Shown here one piece after another: positions 38,412 through 47,616 of a stretch of DNA of 64,000 nucleotides. The notes below the pieces were generated by a model that did not search any database, was not told where the DNA came from, and saw only the letters and a list, made by a program, of their open reading frames with translations. The DNA comes from Rhizobium tibeticum (GTDB taxonomy: Bacteria > Pseudomonadota > Alphaproteobacteria > Rhizobiales > Rhizobiaceae). The stretch is from positions 243,295 through 307,294 of the forward strand of contig NZ_FOCV01000004.1 of NCBI RefSeq assembly GCF_900110205.1, given 5' to 3'. The translations under genes were made by a program, and so were the position numbers. Every line of letters begins with the position of its first letter. Position 1 is the stretch's first letter.

Positions 38412-38624
38412 ATGCTCAAATCCCCAGTTCTTCCGCGTGACCTGCCGCTTTTCTCGGACGATCTCGATCTTCTGTCCGGGGTGCTTGACGATGTCTGCAA
38501 GGACAGGGGGCTCGAGCGGAACACCTCGGCCGCCGAGACCATCGGTGCGCTCCTGATCCAGCTTTACCGACAGGGTGTCAGGGACCGGAGCAAGCTCGCG
38601 GCTCTTGCAAAGGCCTATTTGTAA
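38412..38624 (+). CDS. small hypothetical protein
   Basis: 70 residues starting MLKSPVLPRDLPLFSDDLDLL, with a helical second half (AETIGALLIQLYRQGVRDRSKLAALAKAYL). No known family. An ATG 60 bp upstream is possible but lacks a ribosome binding site. The 3' end overlaps the convergent HTH gene by 10 bp. Confidence 0.6.
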   Translation: MLKSPVLPRDLPLFSDDLDLLSGVLDDVCKDRGLERNTSAAETIGALLIQLYRQGVRDRSKLAALAKAYL

Positions 38625-38944
38625 TCCCGGAGCTCTAAGAACGCCGACGAGCTAGTCGTCGTTTGCTGCGTTGAGGTTTTCTGGGCGGATACCTTATCGA
38701 TCCCGGTACGCGCTCGTAGCCTGACGCCCGGTCCGCCTTCGTCGTGATTGCCGCTGCCGATGAAGATGATGCCCGCCGCTTCAAGCGCTTGCTTTACGGC
38801 GAGCAGCGCGTGCGGCTGGCCTTCCTGCTCGTCGCGCTCCATCGTTTCGATAGTGGCAGCGGGCAGACCGGATGCGGCTGCCAGTTGCTCGATGCTCATT
38901 CCGGTCATCGCGCGGGCGCCGCGCATCTGTGTTGCTGTGATCAT
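38615..38944 (-). CDS. XRE-type helix-turn-helix regulator
   Basis: 109 residues. The N-terminal HTH is MITATQMRGARAMTGMSIEQLAAASGLPAATIETMERDE, with a Ser/Thr-rich C-terminal tail. It starts 3 bp after the stop of the polymerase-like gene on the same strand, so it is the last gene of the polysaccharide operon and a candidate local regulator. No strong ribosome binding site is seen, which fits coupled translation. Confidence 0.82.
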   Translation of the reverse strand: MITATQMRGARAMTGMSIEQLAAASGLPAATIETMERDEQEGQPHALLAVKQALEAAGIIFIGSGNHDEGGPGVRLRARTGIDKVSAQKTSTQQTTTSSSAFLELRDYK

Positions 38945-38947
38945 GAA

Positions 38948-40228
38948 TCAAAGACTAGCGCGCCGGTGCTCATTCGCAAGGCCGATGTGGGGCACTTGCG
39001 CCGCATGATTGCGTATGTGGCGCTGTTCCAGCGCGGCGCAGCCCCAGACGACGCCGAAAAGCAAGTAGACATGCCGCCAGTGGTCGATGTCGATGACGTT
39101 GCCGATCGCGGCATGGCCAAGCACTCCGATCCAGGCAATCATCAGATAGGGTTGCCAGGGACGATCCTTGAGGAGATTCCTGAACCCGAGATAGATCGTC
39201 CAGCAAAGCATCGTGATATAGCTGACAAAGCCGAGCCAGCCGTAGCTCGTCAGCGATTTCAGCCAGATGTTGTGCTCATCCTCGGGGAACATCGTGCCGA
39301 AGACCAGCGGACCGATTCCGAGCGGCCGCTCCATCATCATCGTGAAGCCGATGCGGTGGCGATCGAAACGGCCGAGATGCTCGCCGTCATATTGCTGCAC
39401 GAGCTGGGCACGCGCCGAAAAGAGCGCACTGACTTTCGGGAACTGCAATGCAACGACCAGTGACGCAACCAGCAACATGACCGCCGCAAGCGACAAGATC
39501 AGGATACGCAGGCGAAACGCGCCGCTGCGCTCCTTGAGCAGCATGCAGAAGATCAAAAGGACAATGCCGAGAAGAAAGAGGCCCCAGGCCGCGCGCGAGA
39601 AAGACAGAAACACGCCAAGCGCCAAAATCAGCAGCGCAAAGGCCTTGATCGGCGCAGCTCTCAAACTGCCGACAAGAATGCCATGGACGAGATAGATGGA
39701 CGGCGGGACCAGGAATGGGCCAAATACGTTCGGGTCCTGGAAGGCACCCTTGGCGCGATCATAGAGCGTGAAAACCTCCGCTCCCGGGAAGGCGTGAAAA
39801 TAGCCAAGGATCCCAAGCAGCGAGGTGATGACAGCGGCGAATGCCCAGGCATCGAAGATGAGCGGCAGTCGCCGATGGCTTTCCTCGATGATCGCCGCGT
39901 AGAAGATGGCCGTAAGTGCGAGGAAGGTCGAGACGGCGACGTACATCGGCGCGGTTCCGAGATCCTTCATTTGCGTCAGCGAGAGCATTCCGCCGACGTT
40001 GAAGGCAAGCAGCAGGGCAAGAAGCGGCGCGGTGAAGCGCGAGATCCTGAGGCCCAGGATGAACCAGATGCCGAGGAGGGCTGCCATCCAAAGCTCGTAG
40101 GGTGCCGGCTCGTCGATGACGAAGCCGGAGAGAAAGACCCCAAAGGCGACCATCGCCGACCCAATCAAGCGCAGCGTCGCCCGCTGTGGCTGGGCAACCC
40201 GCAGATGTGTCGCCTCGACCGCACTCAA
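38948..40228 (-). CDS. O-antigen ligase/Wzy-type polysaccharide polymerase
   Basis: 426-residue inner-membrane protein with about 10-12 helices and the Wzy_C/O-antigen ligase pattern: the periplasmic loop region RAKGAFQDPNVFGPFLV and the later segment RFDRHRIGFTMMMERPLGIGPLVFG...EDEHNIWLKSLTSYGWLGF. It likely polymerises repeat units of the exopolysaccharide (ExoQ-like role). The start is a TTG at 40228 that overlaps the stop of the preceding transferase gene (TTGA), indicating translational coupling. Confidence 0.85.
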   Translation of the reverse strand: MSAVEATHLRVAQPQRATLRLIGSAMVAFGVFLSGFVIDEPAPYELWMAALLGIWFILGLRISRFTAPLLALLLAFNVGGMLSLTQMKDLGTAPMYVAVSTFLALTAIFYAAIIEESHRRLPLIFDAWAFAAVITSLLGILGYFHAFPGAEVFTLYDRAKGAFQDPNVFGPFLVPPSIYLVHGILVGSLRAAPIKAFALLILALGVFLSFSRAAWGLFLLGIVLLIFCMLLKERSGAFRLRILILSLAAVMLLVASLVVALQFPKVSALFSARAQLVQQYDGEHLGRFDRHRIGFTMMMERPLGIGPLVFGTMFPEDEHNIWLKSLTSYGWLGFVSYITMLCWTIYLGFRNLLKDRPWQPYLMIAWIGVLGHAAIGNVIDIDHWRHVYLLFGVVWGCAALEQRHIRNHAAQVPHIGLANEHRRASL

Positions 40229-41784
40229 TAGGCGTTTTCCGTGTTGAACAACCGGAAGGGCGTCAGGAACAGGATCCTCAGATCGAACCAGAGCGACCAG
40301 TTCTCGATGTAGTAGAGGTCGTAGGCCGTCCGGAACTTGATCTTGTCGTCGTGATCGACTTCTCCTCGCCAGCCGTTGATCTGCGCCCAGCCAGTCACAC
40401 CGGGCTTCACGCGATGGCGGGCGAAATAACCTTCCACGACATCACCAAAGGCCCGGTCCCGCGCCTGGGCAAGAATGGCATGCGGACGCGGCCCGACCAG
40501 CGACAGGTCGCCCTTCAAGACGTTGAAAAGTTGTGGCAATTCGTCGATCGAACTTTTGCGGATGAAGCGTCCGACAGGTGTGACGCGAGGATCCGCTTTG
40601 GTGACGGCGGCCCGCCCCGTGGGGTCGCCCTTGTCGGCGTACATCGAGCGAAACTTGAAGATGTTGATGATCTCGTTGTTGAAGCCATGGCGGTTCTGCA
40701 TGAAGAACACCGGCCCCTTCGAGGTCAACTTTATGGCGATCGCTGTTGCCAGCATGACCGGCCAGAGAAGCGCCAGACAAAGCAGCGTAAAGACGATGTC
40801 GAAGCAGCGCTTGGCGACCGAGTCCCAGTCCCGGATCGGCTTGTTGAAGATATCGAGCATCGGCACAGACCCGATGCGCGAATAGGCGCGCGGGCGAAAT
40901 CGCAGTCGATTTGCGTGAGCGGCCAGGCGGATATCGACCGGCAGGACCCAGAGCTTCTTCAACAGCTGCAGGATGCGGGCCTCCGCGCTTAGCGGAAGCG
41001 AAATGATCAGCATGTCGATGCGGGTGATGCGGACGAATTCGACGAGTTCGGCGACCGTTCCGAGCTTCGGATAGCCGGCGACCATGATCGGCGACCGTTT
41101 CTCGCCACGGTCATCGAAGATGCCGCAGATCCGGATGTCGTTGTCGGCCTGCTGTTCGAGGACACGGATCAGATTCTTGGCCGGTTCTCCGCCACCGACG
41201 ATCACCGCACGGCGCTCCATGATACCGTTGCGCGACCAGTTGCGGATGGCGTAGGCGATCAGGAAGCGCGCGGCGAGCAGGAAGATTGCCCCAGGAGCGA
41301 ACCAGGCAAGGTAGGCCTGCGCCTGTCCCAACCCGACATTGCCGGAGAGCGCGCTTCCGGCAATGACGATCAGGAAGACCGATGCCCACACCGCAAAGAC
41401 GCGTGGCAGCAGACGCATACGGGCGCGGAGCGCTGGGATGGAGTAGGTGTCGGCCGTCTGGAGCGCACAAACGAGGAGAACCGCAACAAAAGCGGCAGTG
41501 ATCCCGCGGCCCGAAAGTGTCTCCGCCCCATTCCCAGGCCAGAGAGAAAACGCGAGCAGCCCGATCAGAAACTGCGATGCAAATTCGAACAGGCGGAACT
41601 GGCCGATGATGATGGCCGGTGAGCGGTTTCCAGCGATGAATTGCTCGGCGATCTGACGGGCATAGGTGTTGATCGGCTCCGGGTGAACCTCTTCGTCCGC
41701 CTCTTCGGCGCGTCGATTGATGTCCGAAACCTGCTTGCGCAGCGCCTCCAGGTCAAACTGATCGCTTTTCTCTGCCTTGTTCAT
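40225..41784 (-). CDS. undecaprenyl-phosphate sugar phosphotransferase (WcaJ/ExoY family)
   Basis: 519 residues. It starts repeat-unit synthesis by moving a hexose-1-phosphate to undecaprenyl phosphate. Four N-terminal membrane helices precede a Rossmann-like CoA_binding_3 region (RRAVIVGGGEPAKNLIRVLEQQ). The C-terminal bacterial sugar transferase domain has KRCFDIVFTLLCLALLWP, GPVFFMQNRHGFNN, FKFRSMYAD, IRKSSIDELPQLFNVLKGD and SLVGPRPHA. This long polytopic form is the WcaJ/Pss-type, not the short ExoY-only form. Confidence 0.92.
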   Translation of the reverse strand: MNKAEKSDQFDLEALRKQVSDINRRAEEADEEVHPEPINTYARQIAEQFIAGNRSPAIIIGQFRLFEFASQFLIGLLAFSLWPGNGAETLSGRGITAAFVAVLLVCALQTADTYSIPALRARMRLLPRVFAVWASVFLIVIAGSALSGNVGLGQAQAYLAWFAPGAIFLLAARFLIAYAIRNWSRNGIMERRAVIVGGGEPAKNLIRVLEQQADNDIRICGIFDDRGEKRSPIMVAGYPKLGTVAELVEFVRITRIDMLIISLPLSAEARILQLLKKLWVLPVDIRLAAHANRLRFRPRAYSRIGSVPMLDIFNKPIRDWDSVAKRCFDIVFTLLCLALLWPVMLATAIAIKLTSKGPVFFMQNRHGFNNEIINIFKFRSMYADKGDPTGRAAVTKADPRVTPVGRFIRKSSIDELPQLFNVLKGDLSLVGPRPHAILAQARDRAFGDVVEGYFARHRVKPGVTGWAQINGWRGEVDHDDKIKFRTAYDLYYIENWSLWFDLRILFLTPFRLFNTENAY

Positions 41785-41840
41785 GAGGCTACCGCCGCTG
41801 GTTATCGGAACGGCAATAGCAGAAAGGCCCTAAGAAACTT

Positions 41841-43010
41841 TTACGAAGCAACCGCAATAGCTTGCTTGGATTGGGGATCCAGGAGGTCGTGGTACAATTT
41901 CAGGACATCGTTGGCCATGATCGAGGCCGAAAAGACCGACTTGACCTTTTCCATCGGCGGCATTGCCGCATCGTGCCAGCCCGAGATGCGGATTGCATCG
42001 GCCATCACACGCGCGAGATCGTCGGAATCTTCGGGGTTGACGAGGGCAGGGCTATCTCTGCCCAATACCTCGGGAATTCCGCCGACGCGGGTCGCGATGA
42101 TGGTCTTGCCGGCGCCGAGGCCCTCGAGCACGATGTAGGGCATGGCTTCGGCCCGCGACGGCACGACGAGGTTCTGGGACATGGCGAAAGCCTGCTGAAC
42201 GCGCATTGCCGGTAGCATGCTGATCCGCTTGCCGAGGCCACGCTCGATCATCATCTCGCGGTACCTGTCGCGGTCTGGCCCGTCGCCGATCATCACAGCC
42301 GAAAGCGGGCGTCCGAGAATGCGCTCCGCTTTCGCGAAGGCCTCCACAAAGAGATCGGGACCCTTAAGGTCCCGCAGCATGCCGACATAGATGTAGTGGA
42401 CAGCATCCGAACGGGTCGGGATGAGCTCGAAGTCTCGTTCGGCGATCCCATTGTAGATCAGCCGCGTTTCCGTCTGCGGTCGCCCGACCTTCTTGGTGTA
42501 GGCATCACGCTCGTATTCGCAGATGAAGACGAGCGCGTCCGTGAAGTATTCCTGCAAGCGCTCCATGCGGAGCACGAATTGCCCCGTGAGCGACCTGCGC
42601 GAATAATGCAGGCTTCCGCCGTGCGCAGTGTAGAGGCGGGCTACGCGATACCTGTTCACCCGCAGGGCTGAGCCGGCAAGCCGCGCGAGCACACCGCCTT
42701 TGGCGCCGTGACCGTGCAGCACATCCGGCCGCAAACTTTTAATGTTCTTGTACGTATCCCAGATCACTCCGATGTCGGAGAGGCTGACATGCCGCCGCAT
42801 GGGCATGCGCGTCAATCCCATCGACAGAAAGGGACGAATGTCGTCGAACAGCCGGTCCTCATGCTCGCCGCCCGTTGAACTGTCGCAAAGAATGCCGACC
42901 TCATGCCCAGCCTTGCTGTGTTCCAGCACCAGATCGCGGACATGGCGGAAGATTCCGCCGACCGGTGACCTGAAGCAATGGAGGATGCGGAGGGGGCGCT
43001 GTTCGGTCAT
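41841..43010 (-). CDS. GT4-family glycosyltransferase
   Basis: 389-residue GT-B fold retaining glycosyltransferase. N-terminal acceptor domain (LHCFRSPVGGIFRHVRDLVLEH; DVLHGHGAKGG) and C-terminal donor domain (YIYVGMLRDLKGPDLFVEAF; VPSRAEAMPYIVLEGLGAGK with the E-x7-E motif). It adds a sugar to the lipid-linked repeat unit; the sugar is unknown. It begins 6 bp after the stop of the export lipoprotein gene. Confidence 0.9.
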   Translation of the reverse strand: MTEQRPLRILHCFRSPVGGIFRHVRDLVLEHSKAGHEVGILCDSSTGGEHEDRLFDDIRPFLSMGLTRMPMRRHVSLSDIGVIWDTYKNIKSLRPDVLHGHGAKGGVLARLAGSALRVNRYRVARLYTAHGGSLHYSRRSLTGQFVLRMERLQEYFTDALVFICEYERDAYTKKVGRPQTETRLIYNGIAERDFELIPTRSDAVHYIYVGMLRDLKGPDLFVEAFAKAERILGRPLSAVMIGDGPDRDRYREMMIERGLGKRISMLPAMRVQQAFAMSQNLVVPSRAEAMPYIVLEGLGAGKTIIATRVGGIPEVLGRDSPALVNPEDSDDLARVMADAIRISGWHDAAMPPMEKVKSVFSASIMANDVLKLYHDLLDPQSKQAIAVAS

Positions 43011-43016
43011 CGAGGA

Positions 43017-43592
43017 TCAGAACAGTCGTTCGCGCACGTAGATGGTGTCGCCGGCGATGATCGCCGAAGAGATGTTGACGCGGCCGGTGATCACTTGCCC
43101 ATTGATCTTGCGGGTCACGTCGACGGCTCCTTGATTGGCGCGCGGGGTAAAGCCGCCGGCAACGGCAACGGCGTTCTGCACCGTCATTCCGGGAACGTAG
43201 GCGTATTGGCCGGACTGGCCGACTTCGCCCATAACGAAGATCGAGCGGTAGCGGTCGACATCGATCGTCACATCTGGATCCCGCAGGTAGCCTTGCCGGA
43301 GTTTCTGGGCGATCTGGCCCGACAGCTGCTGCAGCGTCCGTCCGCGAGCCGGGACCTGGCCAACCAGGGGGAAGGCAATGTAGCCAGCCTGGTCGATCGT
43401 ATAGGTGTTGGTCATGCTCGGTTGGTCAAATACGGTAATGCGCAGCCGGTCGCCGCTGTCCAGCGAATAGGGCTGGATCGTCGCCTGATTGAAGGCCTGA
43501 GGGGCGGGCTTATAGCTATTGCAGCCGCTCACGACCGCGGTCATGGCGGCGAGGCTCAGAGCCATCAGGAACTTGGGCTGTGCGAAAGGCAT
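43017..43592 (-). CDS. polysaccharide export lipoprotein (Wza/ExoF-like)
   Basis: 191 residues with lipobox VSGC (~24). It contains the Poly_export domain (LDSGDRLRITVFDQPSMTNTYTIDQAGYIAFPLVGQV) and one SLBB-type segment (IFVMGEVGQSGQYAYVPGMTVQNAVAVAGG). It is shorter than E. coli Wza (~380), as in the ExoF/GumB group. First gene of the minus-strand operon, divergent from the GumC-type gene. Confidence 0.9.
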   Translation of the reverse strand: MPFAQPKFLMALSLAAMTAVVSGCNSYKPAPQAFNQATIQPYSLDSGDRLRITVFDQPSMTNTYTIDQAGYIAFPLVGQVPARGRTLQQLSGQIAQKLRQGYLRDPDVTIDVDRYRSIFVMGEVGQSGQYAYVPGMTVQNAVAVAGGFTPRANQGAVDVTRKINGQVITGRVNISSAIIAGDTIYVRERLF

Positions 43593-43782
43593 CGCGTCTG
43601 CTCATAGGAAAACGAATTAGGTCTCAGCCGTTATCAATCCGTTAGGGTTAATGGTCGGTAAAAACCGCCGATTTTTTTGGCTTCGGCCAGCGACGTGCCG
43701 CCGGAATGCCGGAGCAGACATTAACCGTTGGGTTACTATAGTCATTTACCCTCGCGGCCACGTTTGTTCTTGGAGTACAAGC
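43593..43782. promoter_or_regulatory. divergent promoter region of the polysaccharide genes
   Basis: 190 bp between the export lipoprotein and the co-polymerase genes, AT-richer than its surroundings. It has GGGTTAA near 43645 and TTAACCGTTGGGTTA at 43721-43735, resembling but not matching a CtrA box (TTAA-N7-TTAA). A TACTAT at 43734-43739 could be a -10 box. Confidence 0.4.
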
Positions 43783-45933
43783 ATGTCCGGCGTATCGGGT
43801 AATCAGGATGTGGACATAGATCTTGGACAATTGGTCCGCGCCGTTTGGGCACGCCGGCTGAAGGTCCTGGCAATCACCGCGTTGGGGGCAGGGGTCGCCT
43901 TCACGGGCGCCAAGATGATCTCCCCCAAGTACCGCAGTGAAACGCGCATCCTGATCGAGCCGCGCGCTCCTGCCTTCGCCAATGCGCAGGTGAATGATAC
44001 CAACGCGGGCCCGTTGCTGGACGAGCTCAATATTGCGAGCCAGGTGCAGCTACTGCAGTCCGCAGACCTCATCAAGCAGGTCATCAACGGCCAGAAGCTT
44101 TACGATTTGCCGGAGTTCGATGCGGCCGCCAACGGCTCCGCTCTCACCGATATCCTGGTGGCCCTTCACCTCAAGAAAAATCCATATGAAAATCCCCCCG
44201 AAGAGCGCGTGATCGACGCCTTCACGGAGCGGCTTCAGGTCTATCAGGTGCCCGGATCGCGCGTGATCGGTATTACCTTCACCTCGAAGGATCCGAAGCT
44301 CGCGGCAACGATTCCGAATGCGATGGCCGCTGTCTACCTCGCTACACAAAGCGGCGCCAAGCTGGATTCGAATTCGGAGGCGACACGTTGGCTGGAGCCG
44401 GAAATCGAAAATCTTCGCCAGAAGGTGAATGACGCCGAGCAGAAGGTGGCGGAATACCGTGCCGAGCACGGATTGCTGCCAACCAATGGTGGCGCGAATT
44501 TCCCGACGCAGCAATTGAACGACATTTCGGCAGAGCTTACCCGCGTCCGAGGAGAGCGAGCCAATGCTGATGCGCGCGCGCAGTCCGTGCGCAATGCCCT
44601 CTCTGCCGGCGAGGCATCCGATACACTGCAGGACATCATGTCGTCGCAGTCGATCCAGCGGCTGAAGAGCACGGAGTCAGGCCTGCAGTCGCAGATCTCC
44701 GACCTGCAGACCTCATTGCTCAATAGCCATCCGCGGCTGAAGAGCCTGCGAGCGCAGCTTTCGGACATCAAGGTTCAGATTCGCCGGGAGACGCAGAAGA
44801 TCCTGGCAAGCATCGAAAACGAAGCGAAGGTCTCTGCGGTTCGCCAAAAGGAATTGGAACAGCAGGCCGACACACTGAAGGCCAACAGTGCGAAAGCCGG
44901 CGAAGACGAGGTCGGTCTCAATGCCCTGACGCGCGAAGCCACGGCACAGCGGCAACTCCTGGAAACCTATCTCTCTCGTTACCGCGAGGCGGCGTCGCGC
45001 GCCGACAAGAACTCAAGCCCGGCCGACGCCCGCATTGTGTCGAAGGCCATACAGCCCGTTGATCCCTATTTCCCGAAGGTTCTGCCAATCGTCATCGTCG
45101 CTGCCTTAGCGACCTTCATCATGTCATCGATTGTGATCATGCTCGCCGAACTCTTCAGCGGTCGAGCACTCCGCCCCATCGAGCCGCCCGAGGAGGAGAT
45201 GGCGCGTGAAGAAGCAGAGGAACCTCACGCGACAACTGCCGGCTCCGCCAAGCGAGCGGCTACGCCGAGCCTGCTCGCCACCCCCGCAGACGAGGAGCCG
45301 GTTGCCCAGCTAGTCGAGGAAGAAAATGCCGTCGAAACGAACGAGTTCTCGATAGCATCTGTCTCGGATTACCTTCGCGGCAGCAGGGCGCCACTGGCGA
45401 TTGCCATTTCGCCGACCGGCGATGATGGATCGGTGGCAACCGTATCGCTTGTGCGCAAGTTGGCCGAGGATGGCTCGCGGGTCATCCTGGTCGACATGAC
45501 GGGCTCGGGGCTGCCGAGCGACCTCATGGCCGAGGATCGCAACATGCTCGGCATAACCGATTTACTCTGCGGGGATGCGGCCTTCGGCGATACGATCCAT
45601 GGCGACAGCCGCTCCGACGCGCACTTCATTGCGCAGGGCATCAGCGATCCGCGGCGGGCGATGCGCGGTGCCGATCGATTGTCACTGCTGCTGGACGCTC
45701 TTGTCTCGGCCTATGACCTGGTGATCGTGGAATGCGGCGCTGCCGACGTGGCCGGCGTTTCGCGCCTGACGCAGAGCAAGGACGTCGAAATCATCCTCTC
45801 CATGCCTGAGATCGTCGAGCAGGAGTTCGTGACGGCTATGACCGAGTTCGAAGCGGCCGGCTACGAGCGTGTCGTGCTGATGTCCGATAGCGACGAGCCC
45901 CTTGAGAGCCCGATCTCTCGGCATGCAGCGTGA
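43783..45933 (+). CDS. GumC/ExoP-type polysaccharide co-polymerase with degenerate kinase domain
   Basis: 716 residues; controls chain length and export of the polysaccharide. Wzz domain with TM1 (LKVLAITALGAGVAF), a long coiled coil (~200-430) and TM2 (LPIVIVAALATFIMSSIVIM). An Ala/Glu-rich linker leads to a CpsD/BY-kinase-like Rossmann domain (~530-716). Its Walker A is degraded (SPTGDDGSVATVS, no GKS/T lysine), and the C terminus lacks a tyrosine cluster, so it is unlikely to be an active kinase. The ATG has TTGGAG upstream. The stop codon interlocks with that of the next, convergent gene (TGATCA). Confidence 0.88.
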   Translation: MSGVSGNQDVDIDLGQLVRAVWARRLKVLAITALGAGVAFTGAKMISPKYRSETRILIEPRAPAFANAQVNDTNAGPLLDELNIASQVQLLQSADLIKQVINGQKLYDLPEFDAAANGSALTDILVALHLKKNPYENPPEERVIDAFTERLQVYQVPGSRVIGITFTSKDPKLAATIPNAMAAVYLATQSGAKLDSNSEATRWLEPEIENLRQKVNDAEQKVAEYRAEHGLLPTNGGANFPTQQLNDISAELTRVRGERANADARAQSVRNALSAGEASDTLQDIMSSQSIQRLKSTESGLQSQISDLQTSLLNSHPRLKSLRAQLSDIKVQIRRETQKILASIENEAKVSAVRQKELEQQADTLKANSAKAGEDEVGLNALTREATAQRQLLETYLSRYREAASRADKNSSPADARIVSKAIQPVDPYFPKVLPIVIVAALATFIMSSIVIMLAELFSGRALRPIEPPEEEMAREEAEEPHATTAGSAKRAATPSLLATPADEEPVAQLVEEENAVETNEFSIASVSDYLRGSRAPLAIAISPTGDDGSVATVSLVRKLAEDGSRVILVDMTGSGLPSDLMAEDRNMLGITDLLCGDAAFGDTIHGDSRSDAHFIAQGISDPRRAMRGADRLSLLLDALVSAYDLVIVECGAADVAGVSRLTQSKDVEIILSMPEIVEQEFVTAMTEFEAAGYERVVLMSDSDEPLESPISRHAA

Positions 45934-47175
45934 TCAAACGCCGATCACCCGGTGTATGCGCTGGGCCAGGTGGTAGATCTTCGGGCGAGACTTAGCGAAG
46001 GCTTTGCCTCGTGTGATTGCCCGATGGACGAGGCCGCCCACTCTGCCGCGTAACGAAAGCGGCAGAACAACGTCATAGTGCTCGGTTTCTACAGGCGCCC
46101 AGGAGCGTTTGTATCTTTGGTCGCCGAGGCCGAAGTCGAACAGGTCGACGCCCTTACCATGCTGCCCGGCGATCATCTGCCAGAACAGGAATTCGCCAGG
46201 GCTCGTCTCCGCCGCCAAGCTCTCATCGATTGCGCTGAATTGGCAGATGATGTGGTCGCCCTTGCGAGAAATGCCAGCAAGGGCCGCGATATGACCATCG
46301 TACGCACCCTTCAGGCGGATCGCGTGCATTTCCAGCCCCACGGTCTTGCTGTCGGGGTCGCGAATGTCGAGTGCGCCGTGAAGGAAAGCCTTGGTCTGTG
46401 GGTCTTCAAACACATCCGGCAGTCCGAGCGCGCTCAATCGTTCGCCCTTCTGTTCGAAGAATCGATCAAGCAGCCGGTGTTGCTCACCTGACGTTCCGCT
46501 AGAAATGTAGTCGAACCCGCCGAGCGCTTCCAGGCGTCTCAGCTGCGTTCGGAACTTCTTGCGCCGGCCCTTTGCATTCACTTGTTGGAGTGTCGACTCC
46601 ATGTTTGCTAGGAGCGGAAGATGGTAGGCGTGGTTCTGGTTCTTGACCATCGGCAGCAGCGCCAGAGGACTGTGGCATCCGCGCCATTCCAAGGGTATGT
46701 TCTGCAGCAACAGAAGGTCGGCGCTTCCAACCAGAGCGCGGCGCAGCAGCTCCGCGAATTTCGCTGGCTCGAGATTCGTGGCCAGTTCGATGAAGCGCGC
46801 TGTGAAAAGGCCCGTGTTGATGTTGCTGTGATCGGCACCGACAAATCTGGCAGTGCGGAAGCCGTGAAACCTGTTTATCTCTATTGGCAGAATGAATGCG
46901 GTCTCTTCGCCAAGCCTGCCCCAGACGATCGACAATGGGTTTCCATGGGCCTTGGCCCAGGATACGCACCAGTCGTAGCCTTGGTGCAGGGAATTCAGAT
47001 CGTCACGATCGAGTTCACGCCAGATCTCTTCCAGCGGCTCCAAGCTATGCAAGACGACGATGTCGAGTTCGGCCACCGCAAGCTGCGCGTTCAGCGCCCG
47101 CAATTCGGAAACTCCCGCGTTGGATTCTATCGAATGGTGCGCTTTGTGTGCGATAGGAAGCTTCTGCGCCTGCAC
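45934..47175 (-). CDS. FemAB/CelD-like GNAT acetyltransferase
   Basis: About 413 residues with the Acetyltransf_6 (FemAB-related) domain. GYDWCVSWAKAHG is a typical N-terminal segment, GRRKKFRTQLRRLEALGG the central one, and EFLFWQMIAGQHGKGVDLFDFGLGDQRYKRSW the C-terminal acyl-CoA-binding part. Such proteins are frequent in rhizobial polysaccharide loci and may acylate the polymer; this role is inferred. A GTG at 47175 with GGAGAAA 5 nt upstream is preferred over an ATG at 47226 that has no ribosome binding site. Confidence 0.82.
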   Translation of the reverse strand: MQAQKLPIAHKAHHSIESNAGVSELRALNAQLAVAELDIVVLHSLEPLEEIWRELDRDDLNSLHQGYDWCVSWAKAHGNPLSIVWGRLGEETAFILPIEINRFHGFRTARFVGADHSNINTGLFTARFIELATNLEPAKFAELLRRALVGSADLLLLQNIPLEWRGCHSPLALLPMVKNQNHAYHLPLLANMESTLQQVNAKGRRKKFRTQLRRLEALGGFDYISSGTSGEQHRLLDRFFEQKGERLSALGLPDVFEDPQTKAFLHGALDIRDPDSKTVGLEMHAIRLKGAYDGHIAALAGISRKGDHIICQFSAIDESLAAETSPGEFLFWQMIAGQHGKGVDLFDFGLGDQRYKRSWAPVETEHYDVVLPLSLRGRVGGLVHRAITRGKAFAKSRPKIYHLAQRIHRVIGV

Positions 47176-47293
47176 GGTTTTTCTCCGGTCTGACTTGCCA
47201 GCGCGGAGAATAGCGGAGTGGAGCATCCATTTCGTTTATGAGCCGCGACGCACAGTGGTTTCCGTCGATCACGGTTATCCTGTCGTTAACGGA

Positions 47294-47503
47294 TTACTGC
47301 TGCTTCGGCCCAGCCATCCATTTGATGATGACCATGGCGGGAAGCACCCACAGTAGTCCTGTCAGGAAAAAGTAGAGGAGTTGCCCCCACCATGGAGCGT
47401 TGCCGAGCGTTGCAACGGCGATCGTGTTTGCAAGCAGCGCGTAGGCGAACACGAGCACGACGATCAGGATCGTACCGATGAATTTGCGGAGGCGGACAGG
47501 CAT
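47294..47503 (-). CDS. DUF2842-family membrane protein
   Basis: 69 residues, two hydrophobic helices (GTILIVVLVFAYALLANTIAVA and LLYFFLTGLLWVLPAMVIIKWM) with the family's start MPVRLRKFIG. Function unknown; commonly near ctaA in Rhizobiales. Confidence 0.8.
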   Translation of the reverse strand: MPVRLRKFIGTILIVVLVFAYALLANTIAVATLGNAPWWGQLLYFFLTGLLWVLPAMVIIKWMAGPKQQ

Positions 47504-47616
47504 CAAATATCTTTCGCACTGGTGTTTGAACTGCCGCGACGGCATGCCGCAAAGGTTCGGGGCTTGTTTTGCATGAGCCGCTCAGGCAAATCAACTGCCG
47601 GACGTAAGGAGCAGTC

